Shown here: positions 32,025 through 37,292 of the stretch, piece after piece | How positions within the stretch are numbered: position 1 is the stretch's first letter | Layout of the letters: each line of letters begins with the position of its first letter | Origin: Desulfobacteraceae bacterium | Lineage (GTDB): Bacteria; Desulfobacterota; Desulfobacteria; Desulfobacterales; ETH-SRB1 | Reading direction: 5' to 3' | DNA length: 37,292 bases | Assembly (NCBI GenBank): GCA_028571455.1 | Contig: JAPVVG010000133.1 | Span: 1-37,292, forward strand | Program-made: the position numbers and the translations under genes | Notes under the pieces: model-generated | The model's input: only the letters and a program-made list of their open reading frames with translations | The model's database searches: none | What the model was told of the DNA's origin: nothing

Positions 32025-32076
32025 TTATGGAACACGGATGACACGGATTTTCATTGTCTTGTCTGTATGGGTCTGC
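32025..32076. repeat. Short dispersed intergenic repeat
   Basis: On the minus strand the phrase CGCAGACCCATACAGACAAG with a following GTGTCATCCGTGTTCCAT reads like a genome-wide intergenic repeat. The phrase at 195-232 (GATCAGCGTAGATC) may be of the same class. It fills the small gap between the acyltransferase stop and waaF. Confidence 0.3.
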
Positions 32077-32078
32077 GG

Positions 32079-32984
32079 CTAAATCTTTCTTGGCCATTGG
32101 CAGTATGGTTTTGTCTTCCAGCGTTGATGAACCCAGAACCACTGATCAGGGTATTGACGGATAATTGATTCTATAACCCTGTTATACTGCTGTGTGTTTG
32201 CTTCAATATCTTTTGTCTTGTCTTCTGTTTTTATCAGAGGCACTTCGCGACAGAATTTTGCTTTAAAGCCCAGTCCTTCACGCACTAAAAAAACCGGAAT
32301 AACCGGCGCTTCAGTCTTTAGGGCCAGGAGGGCCAATCCTTTATTAGTGCAAGCTCTGGCGCCAAAAAAATCGACAAAAACCCCTTCATACCAATCAACG
32401 TTCTGATCAAGTAAAATGACAACCCCTTCCCCTTTTTTTAAACTGCTTAGAATCTTGCGCATTGAATGCCTTGCAGGGATCAATTTTGCTCCAAAACGGG
32501 TCCGGGTATTTATAAAAATCGTATCCAGGGGTAAAAAATCAAGGGGACGAAAGACTATGTTGATATTGCGGCCGGTCATGGCCCCAATAACGGGCAGAAG
32601 TTCCCAGTTTCCGATATGAGCGGTAAGAAACAAAACGCCTTTGCCCTTTTCAAAAGCAGCTTTGAAGTTGGATAATCCATTGATGCAAAAATGTTTGTTA
32701 AAATCTTTGCTGTTTAGCCTAAAAGACCATCCTATTTCAAAAAGAATTTGGCTGAAATTTTTAAAAACACTCCTGGCAAGAGCTTTAATCTCATATGAAC
32801 CTTTTTCACGGCCAAAAGAACGTGTCAGGTTGTTTAGCGCTATTTTCCGGTGCTTTTTATCAAATAAAAACAGAATTCGCCCGATAAAGTTGCCCAGCTT
32901 GAATGCCGTCTTGCGAGGGATAAGGCCCAAAAGTTTAAACAGACCGGCAATGACTTTGTATGTAATCTCTTGTAAATTAAACAT
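32079..32984 (-). CDS. LpxL-like lipid A acyltransferase (second paralogue)
   Basis: The enzyme begins MFNLQEITYKVIAGL at 32984; this start overlaps the preceding GT2 stop by 8 bases (ATGTTTAA). It has the acyltransferase motif LTAHIGNWELL (H123 to E128, numbered from this start), then VILLDQNVDWYEGVFVDFFG and DQWFWVHQRWK. This is the HtrB/LpxL family that transfers a fatty acid from acyl-ACP to Kdo-lipid A. A longer start at 33026 would lie inside the GT2 gene. It is only moderately similar to the gene at 27579. Confidence 0.87.
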   Translation of the reverse strand: MFNLQEITYKVIAGLFKLLGLIPRKTAFKLGNFIGRILFLFDKKHRKIALNNLTRSFGREKGSYEIKALARSVFKNFSQILFEIGWSFRLNSKDFNKHFCINGLSNFKAAFEKGKGVLFLTAHIGNWELLPVIGAMTGRNINIVFRPLDFLPLDTIFINTRTRFGAKLIPARHSMRKILSSLKKGEGVVILLDQNVDWYEGVFVDFFGARACTNKGLALLALKTEAPVIPVFLVREGLGFKAKFCREVPLIKTEDKTKDIEANTQQYNRVIESIIRQYPDQWFWVHQRWKTKPYCQWPRKI

Positions 32985-33726
32985 GCAGGCCCGACTCCCA
33001 TGCCTTGGCGTGCTTAAGAAAGACATACCATGCTGAATTCATGGCAATAACAAGCCCGGGGATGCCGTCTAAAAAACCGAGTTTCCATAAATAACACTCA
33101 ACAAATTTGCCAAGGGCATGAACTGTCCCGGCCAAAACAAACCAGCCGCCTGTGGGGCCGCGATCAACGGAATAAATATCGGAAAACCTGTTAATTGTTG
33201 CAACATGATCTGAAATATTCCGGTAAACATGATGAAGAATCGGTTCAGAGAGCTGCTTTATCTTTCCATTAACAATTAGCTGTTCGTGAAGGCCCTCCCC
33301 TTCCCACATGCCTTTGCCCCTGCGGACAAGACGCACCTTGCGATCAGGGTACCATCCGCCATGTTTTATCCATTTGCCGAGATATCTGGATAGTCTCGGC
33401 ATGGAAAAGCCGGATACATCAGAGCCGGCATTTTTAATGGCATGCTGCATCTCTCTTGCAAAAGAGTCTGATATTTCCTCATCAGCGTCAAAGTTGAGTA
33501 TCCATTCACACGAAGTATGCTCCATCGCAAACTGTTTTTGAGCAGCATATCCGGCCCATTCATGAAAAACTACTTTTGCTCCAAGCTTTTTGCAGAGATC
33601 CTGAGTGCCGTCAATGCTTCCGGAATCCACAACAATCACTTCATCGGCAAACTTTGCACTATTGAGCAGACGACCGATCCGATCTGCCTCGTTTTTTGCA
33701 ATAACAGCTATGCTTATTTTTTTCAT
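32977..33726 (-). CDS. GT2 glycosyltransferase, WaaE/KdtX-like
   Basis: The 249-residue protein opens ISIAVIAKNEADRIGRLLNS and has VIVVDSGSIDGTQDL, ILNFDADEEISDSF (metal site D80-x-D82), the product-site block GWYPDRKVRLVRRGKGMWEG, and YLWKLGFLDGIPGLVIAM near the C terminus. These match the WaaE/KdtX (beta-glucosyl/inner-core) type, usually next to lpxK and waaA, as here. It likely adds a hexose to heptose I or to lipid A-core. The C-terminal membrane segment suggests inner-membrane attachment. Confidence 0.82.
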   Translation of the reverse strand: MKKISIAVIAKNEADRIGRLLNSAKFADEVIVVDSGSIDGTQDLCKKLGAKVVFHEWAGYAAQKQFAMEHTSCEWILNFDADEEISDSFAREMQHAIKNAGSDVSGFSMPRLSRYLGKWIKHGGWYPDRKVRLVRRGKGMWEGEGLHEQLIVNGKIKQLSEPILHHVYRNISDHVATINRFSDIYSVDRGPTGGWFVLAGTVHALGKFVECYLWKLGFLDGIPGLVIAMNSAWYVFLKHAKAWESGLHV

Positions 33727-33758
33727 AGTAATAGTTCAGCCACTAAAGCCTGTATATA

Positions 33759-33790
33759 GTCGACCACTCGACTACTCGACTACTCGACTA
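33759..33790. repeat. 9-bp tandem array 1
   Basis: Four partly exact units of CTCGACTAC (complement GTAGTCGAG) end inside the lpxK 3' end. The last residues of lpxK (IVE) and its TAG stop are encoded here. Confidence 0.8.
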
Positions 33791-34973
33791 TCCCTTCAAG
33801 CCTGTTTTTAATAAAATCAACAAAAGCATTTTCATCCTCTCCGAGGGAAAGCTCTATGCCGACAACAACAAGTTCTACAGGCCATGAAGTTTTGCCGGAA
33901 ATCCGCACATAGTCCTTTTCAGTTGTGAGGATAAATTCAGCCTGAGCATTAATTGACGATTGCATGATTGTTTGCAGATCAGTTTTCGTATATTTATGGT
34001 GGTCCGGAAATTCAAAAAAATCGATTAAATCGCATTTAAGGTTTTCAACTGTTCTACGAAAATCATTATTTCCTGCCAACCCTGAAAATGCAATGACTCT
34101 GCGTCCATGTAACAAACCAGAATCAAAGTTTTGCAGCTCGATTGCATAGGAATTTCCTTTTTTCACCCCCTCCCAAACCATCCCCCTTGAAGGGGGAGGG
34201 CAGGATGGGGGTTTATAAAGATTAGGAACATAAAAAGACCTGAAAACAGGTTTGCCTGGCGCCAGGTTTTTAATTTTATCCATAGTAACTTGTCTGATGT
34301 AATCGGGAACAAAATCAGACCTTGTTAAAACAAATGTATCACCTCGCTTTAATGCAGAAATCGGCTCTCTTAAAATGCCTCTTGGCAGCAGATAGTTGTT
34401 GCCAAAAGGATGCCCGCAATCCAAAAGGACAATATCAATGTCTCGCTTCAGATTAAGATGCTGGAAAGCATCATCAAGCACAATAACATCAGGATTAAAT
34501 TCCTTTATGGCCAGCCAGCCTGCCTTGTATCTGTTTTGACCTACAACGACAGGTATGTTATTCACCTTTGCGGCCATCATAAATGGTTCATCACCCGCCT
34601 TTTCAGACTCCATTAATATAGTATGCCCGTTGCTTACAATTCCTCCTGTTTTTTCCGCTCCACCCTTATATCCTCTGCTGATTATGGCTACCTTATAACC
34701 AAGGCTTTTAACAAGTTTTGCCATATATATAGTCATAGGGGTCTTGCCTGTACCACCAACCGTCAAATTGCCTATGGATATCACAATGCAGGGAAGTTTT
34801 TTGGGCTTTAAAATACTATTTTTGTAGAAAGCCTCTCTTAGCCTTACAGCTCCCCCATAAAAAAGAGAAGCCATAAACAAAAAAGACCCAAAAGAGAATA
34901 ATCGGTCTTTTCTGTTCCCTGTCATAATTGTTTCTATCTTTTTTCTGATCCTTGCCATCACCTGATTATCCAT
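33780..34973 (-). CDS. lpxK: Tetraacyldisaccharide 4'-kinase
   Basis: LpxK phosphorylates the 4' position of the lipid A precursor at the inner membrane. The 397-residue protein has a membrane segment near the N terminus (FGSFLFMASLFYGGAVRL), the P-loop GNLTVGGTGKTPMT (residues 68-81), IISRGYKGG (98-105), VVVGQNRYKA, VIVLDDAFQHLNLKRDIDIVLLD (164-186) and GLAGN followed by FFEFPDHHKYT, all standard. Residues 254-273 (KPPSCPPPSRGMVWEGVKKG) are not part of the family and coincide with a repeat-like DNA patch at 34155-34214. The C terminus is made from the 9-bp array. The next gene upstream is waaA. Confidence 0.92.
   Translation of the reverse strand: MDNQVMARIRKKIETIMTGNRKDRLFSFGSFLFMASLFYGGAVRLREAFYKNSILKPKKLPCIVISIGNLTVGGTGKTPMTIYMAKLVKSLGYKVAIISRGYKGGAEKTGGIVSNGHTILMESEKAGDEPFMMAAKVNNIPVVVGQNRYKAGWLAIKEFNPDVIVLDDAFQHLNLKRDIDIVLLDCGHPFGNNYLLPRGILREPISALKRGDTFVLTRSDFVPDYIRQVTMDKIKNLAPGKPVFRSFYVPNLYKPPSCPPPSRGMVWEGVKKGNSYAIELQNFDSGLLHGRRVIAFSGLAGNNDFRRTVENLKCDLIDFFEFPDHHKYTKTDLQTIMQSSINAQAEFILTTEKDYVRISGKTSWPVELVVVGIELSLGEDENAFVDFIKNRLEGIVE
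34155..34214. repeat. Palindromic repeat patch inside lpxK
   Basis: TCCCCCTTGAAGGGGGA (34181-34197) is a perfect 8-bp-arm palindrome. It lies in a C/G-rich stretch (CACCCCCTCCCAAACCATCC, GGAGGGCAGGATGGGGG) resembling the AATCCCCCTT-type intergenic element also seen near 10465-10490 and 15185-15210. It is read through in frame, 20 codons without a stop. Confidence 0.75.
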
Positions 34974-34982
34974 TTGACATGG

Positions 34983-35038
34983 GTCGAGTGGTCGAGTGGG
35001 AAATTGGTCGAGTGGTTGATTACTCGACTACTTGACTA
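34983..35038. repeat. 9-bp tandem array 2
   Basis: Copies of GGTCGAGTG and GATTACTCGACTACTTGACT-type units lie between lpxK and waaA. The array contributes the last residues (SQVVE) and the TAA stop of waaA. Confidence 0.8.
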
Positions 35039-36333
35039 TTTACAAACTTTATCACATTCAAAGTTTTTTTAACAGCTCCTTTGTTGGCATTAAAGACTTT
35101 GAAAGCCATGCTTCCCATTTCTCCAGCTTTCTGATTGTCAGTCAGCAATTCCAATACAATGTTATATATGCCTTCTGCATCATTCACAGAAATAGCTCCT
35201 CCTGATTCGACAAGCATATCTGATATATCTGCGAAATCGCTCATGTCCGTCCCAAAGATAATCGGTCTGGAAAATGCCGCAGGCTCAAGAGGATTGTGGC
35301 CGCCACATTTTACAAGGCTTCCCCCCACAAAGGCTATATCTGCTATGGCGTAAAGCATTTTTAATATCCCTATCCTGTCAACAACAATTACATCCGGTTC
35401 AGGCTTTTTTTCTTCAAGATCAGACATTGTAACCGCAAAAAAACCCGCTGATTTACAAATTCGGCATACTGATGCAGCGCGATCCGGATTTCTGGGGACA
35501 ATAATAAGGATAAGGTCAAGATATTTCTTTTTTAGTCTTGAAAACGCGTCAAGAAGTATTGCTTCTTCCCCGGAATGCGTGCTTCCTGCCAGCAGGATTT
35601 GTTGAGACGGCTTGACAAGCAAAGATTGTCTTAATTTATTTAGTTCTTTCCGGCCGGCAAAATCGTATTGCTGGTCAAATTTTATGTTTCCGGTTATTGT
35701 TATCCTGCCCGGCGGGATCCCGAGGAGGCTGAAGCGATGGGCATCCTCCGAAGACTGAACGCAAATTTTTGAAAAGGATAAAAAAAGTCTTTTAGAAAAG
35801 AATAAAAACCGTTTGTATCCAAAATATGATTTTTTTGAAAGCCTTGCGTTTACGAGGATCACAGGAACATTGCGCCTTTTCATTTCAAACATAAAATTCG
35901 GCCATATATCAGACTCAACAATAATAACGATGGCCGGCTCAACCTTTGCCGCAATATGTTTTACCGAAACCAGCAAATCATAGGGAAAGAAAAATATTGA
36001 ATCTACATTTCCTTTTAAAAGATTATTTGCTATTTCAAACCCTGTTTTTGTGGAGGCTGAAAAAACAATATCCTGATGTTTGAAACAACTCTTTATTTTT
36101 TTAATTAGAGGGACAGCGGAAACAACCTCGCCAACAGAAAGAGCATGTATCCATATCGGTCTGTTGTTGCCCTTTTGTAATCTGTTTTGGCTTATGGCTT
36201 TTGGAAGCGGTGAAATCCCCAGCCTGTGAAGAATCGTTTTCCGCCTTTTATCACTTGTAAGCACAAGCGGAATTATCAGGGGAAGCCCAATGGTAATTCC
36301 TATTACAAGAAGCATATTATATAAAAGAATCAA
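35020..36333 (-). CDS. waaA: Kdo transferase (second copy)
   Basis: The 437-residue GT30 enzyme has an N-terminal membrane helix (MLLVIGITIGLPLIIPLVL), the N-domain motif IWIHALSVGEVVSAVPLIKKI, FSASTKTGFEIANNLL, FFFPYDLLVSVKHI, IIVESDIWPNFMFEMKRRNV and a C-terminal block FVGGSLVKCGGHNPLEPAAF. These are canonical, with start at ATG 36333. It differs clearly from the copy at 8754-10058 (SVGE and SDIWPN in this copy, ESEIWPG in that one), so the genome has two Kdo transferase genes. It is next to lpxK, as usual in many operons. The last five residues come from the 9-bp repeat. Confidence 0.92.
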   Translation of the reverse strand: MILLYNMLLVIGITIGLPLIIPLVLTSDKRRKTILHRLGISPLPKAISQNRLQKGNNRPIWIHALSVGEVVSAVPLIKKIKSCFKHQDIVFSASTKTGFEIANNLLKGNVDSIFFFPYDLLVSVKHIAAKVEPAIVIIVESDIWPNFMFEMKRRNVPVILVNARLSKKSYFGYKRFLFFSKRLFLSFSKICVQSSEDAHRFSLLGIPPGRITITGNIKFDQQYDFAGRKELNKLRQSLLVKPSQQILLAGSTHSGEEAILLDAFSRLKKKYLDLILIIVPRNPDRAASVCRICKSAGFFAVTMSDLEEKKPEPDVIVVDRIGILKMLYAIADIAFVGGSLVKCGGHNPLEPAAFSRPIIFGTDMSDFADISDMLVESGGAISVNDAEGIYNIVLELLTDNQKAGEMGSMAFKVFNANKGAVKKTLNVIKFVNSQVVE

Positions 36334-36348
36334 GGCTTTCGCTCCGCT

Positions 36349-36394
36349 AGTAGTCGAGTAGTCGAGTGGTCGAGTGGTCGAGTGGTCAAGTGGC
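36349..36394. repeat. 9-bp tandem array 3
   Basis: About five units of TCGAGTGGT or TCGAGTAGT (TCGAGTAGTCGAGTGGTCGA followed by more) between the four-helix-bundle gene stop and waaA. Confidence 0.8.
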
Positions 36395-36771
36395 TATTTC
36401 CTTTCTTTTTGAGTTTTCAGGTATTTTATGTATCCATTTAAAAGTCGAATAGCAGAAACAACTTCATTGATTAAATATTCACATTCTTCCTGGTCAATAT
36501 ATTCACACTCCTCTGCTGTGAGAATATGGTCCATTAATTCATAAAGTGAACCACGGGATTGTCTGCAAAATTGTATGTTCTCCTGAAAATGATAACGTCC
36601 GTAGCCTTCTGCAATATTAGCAGTTGAAGACCTGGAGGCACGGATCATCTGATCAACTAATCGGTATTTTTCTTCTGCAGTAAACTTTTTGCATAATTTC
36701 CATATAGTGACTCTAATATCACGACACTTTTGCCAAACCTTCAACTCACGGAAATCGTTCTTTAACTCCAT
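36394..36771 (-). CDS. Four-helix-bundle protein (S23/IVS-type)
   Basis: From the start at ATG 36771 the protein has 125 residues (MELKNDFRELKVWQKCRDIR, VTIWKLCKKFTAEEKYRLVD) and contains DQMIRASRSSTANIAEGYGR, the hallmark of the four-helix-bundle family of rRNA intervening sequences. A longer frame to 36942 reads through the tandem array and out of the lptG region, so it is not the real start. Family members carry no known enzymatic activity and are often mobile-like insertions. Arrays flank it on both sides. Confidence 0.85.
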   Translation of the reverse strand: MELKNDFRELKVWQKCRDIRVTIWKLCKKFTAEEKYRLVDQMIRASRSSTANIAEGYGRYHFQENIQFCRQSRGSLYELMDHILTAEECEYIDQEECEYLINEVVSAIRLLNGYIKYLKTQKERK

Positions 36772-36781
36772 ATTTATCCCC

Positions 36782-36831
36782 CACTCGACCATTTCCCTAC
36801 TCGACCACTCGACCACTTCCCTACTCGACCA
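36782..36831. repeat. 9-bp tandem array 4
   Basis: Units of CTCGACCAC alternate with CATTTCCCTA spacers. It lies between the four-helix-bundle gene and lptG, in the same frame as the false N-terminal extension of the former. Confidence 0.8.
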
Positions 36832-36850
36832 ATTGCGAAGCGAAGCTGAG

Positions 36851-37292
36851 CTATTCGGCATTAAGCAATATAAGTGCGCCAAAACATAAAAAAATAAGGT
36901 TTGCCGCCCATGCGGCAATAACAGGAGGAAGCATTTCTCCATATCCGAGCGATATACAAAAGCTATAAGAAATCCAGTAAAGAAATGCTATCCCTATGCC
37001 GCATGCAATGATGACGGGAAGACCTTCCTTGATTTTTTCTCTTACAGCAATGCCTGTGCCTATCATGCACATAATAATGCAAACAAAGGGAAAGGCTGTC
37101 TTGGCATAAAGATCCACTCTGTAACTTGTAGCATCATATCCTTCTGCTTCAATCTTTCTGATATATGAGATCAGCTCCGTGAAACTCATATCTTCCGATT
37201 TTTTTACAACCCTCATTAAATCATCAGGCATGAAATCCAACTTCTCAATAATCTTTTCATGAAAGCTTATCGCGTAGTTATCATCTTTCTTA
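36851..37292 (-). CDS. lptG: LPS export permease LptG, C-terminal part (cut by window)
   Basis: The frame is open to the window end (37292) and codes for the C-terminal part of an LptF/LptG permease: a periplasmic segment (DDNYAISFHEKIIEKLDFMPD), then MSFTELISYIRKIEAEGYDA, and three membrane helices (FPFVCIIMCMIGTGIAV, IACGIGIAFLYWISYSFCI, AAWAANLIFLCFGALILL). LptFG with LptB lifts LPS from the inner membrane. LptG rather than LptF is chosen from its being the last gene of the export set before lpxK; LptF is possible. The gene start is not in this window. Confidence 0.75.
   Translation of the reverse strand, partial: KKDDNYAISFHEKIIEKLDFMPDDLMRVVKKSEDMSFTELISYIRKIEAEGYDATSYRVDLYAKTAFPFVCIIMCMIGTGIAVREKIKEGLPVIIACGIGIAFLYWISYSFCISLGYGEMLPPVIAAWAANLIFLCFGALILLNAE

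Noticed and set aside
32023-32142. Longer start of waaF
   Set aside because: The extension lies in a repeat phrase and the acyltransferase end, with no WaaF homology.
34983-35038. 9-bp arrays considered as a CRISPR-like or operator series
   Set aside because: Units are contiguous without spacers and only partly identical; simple tandem repeats fit better.
36772-36942. N-terminal extension of the four-helix-bundle protein
   Set aside because: It is encoded by the 9-bp array and by lptG sequence on the same strand in another frame; homologs start at MELKNDF-like residues.
1-37292. tRNA, rRNA, CRISPR arrays
   Set aside because: No TTCGAATC-type T-loops with acceptor stems, no rRNA phrases and no regular repeat-spacer arrays were seen on reading.

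Overview
The window looks like chromosomal DNA of a Gram-negative, probably anaerobic bacterium of the Desulfobacterota (former Deltaproteobacteria) type. This is an inference. It rests on a complete Kdo, lipid A and heptose gene set, the start of what looks like a heterodisulfide-reductase HdrC gene, moderately AT-rich DNA, and many short dispersed repeats. No rRNA, tRNA or CRISPR array is visible.

Region 1 (1-6308, mostly + strand) is an accessory zone of small defence or addiction modules and wrecks. It holds a frameshifted DUF4143 ATPase, a scrap of a second ATPase, a winged-helix fragment, two fragments of galE, a RelE/HigB-type toxin with an XRE antitoxin, an MNT/HEPN pair whose MNT gene is broken, and an intact ParB-like/HTH/DNA-methyltransferase fusion. 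Hairpin repeats and MITE-like elements fill the gaps.

Region 2 (6395-15088) is a transposon scrapyard around a small LPS module. On the minus strand a Kdo transferase gene (waaA, apparently starting at ATT) overlaps kdsB, followed by a decayed DUF4338 (DruA-like) + IS66 element. Then come a truncated ISAzo13-type transposase, the 3' end of an LPS kinase gene, the 5' end of a glycosyltransferase gene, a YrbL-family gene, a MITE, a scrap of a possible group II intron and an IS21 element with frameshifted istA. A 162-bp direct repeat (10369-10530 and 15089-15250) and the duplicated kinase tail show that this zone is a decayed second copy of the segment that is intact at 15256-17282.

Region 3 (15256-17282, + strand) holds a WaaG-like glycosyltransferase and a WaaP-like LPS core kinase.

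Region 4 (17315-37292, all - strand) is a long LPS cluster. Read in transcription order from the right edge it is: lptG (cut by the window end), a four-helix-bundle gene, waaA, lpxK, a WaaE-like GT2, an LpxL-type acyltransferase, waaF, an unrelated AAA ATPase with its own likely promoter, waaC, a second LpxL-type acyltransferase, a PMT/ArnT-like membrane glycosyltransferase, a GT2, an 828-residue kinase-kinase-methyltransferase fusion, a GT4, another glycosyltransferase, a sugar O-methyltransferase-like gene with an FkbM tail fragment, a small methyltransferase and a CgeB-like glycosyltransferase. Together they would finish lipid A (LpxK, acyltransferases), add Kdo (KdsB, WaaA) and heptose (WaaC, WaaF), extend and phosphorylate or methylate the core, and export the product (LptG).

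The most unusual items are the tri-modular fusion at 22440-24926, two distinct Kdo transferases in one window, a repeat element built in frame into lpxK, 9-bp tandem arrays that supply the last codons and stop codons of lpxK and waaA, and the DUF4338-IS66 gene pair.
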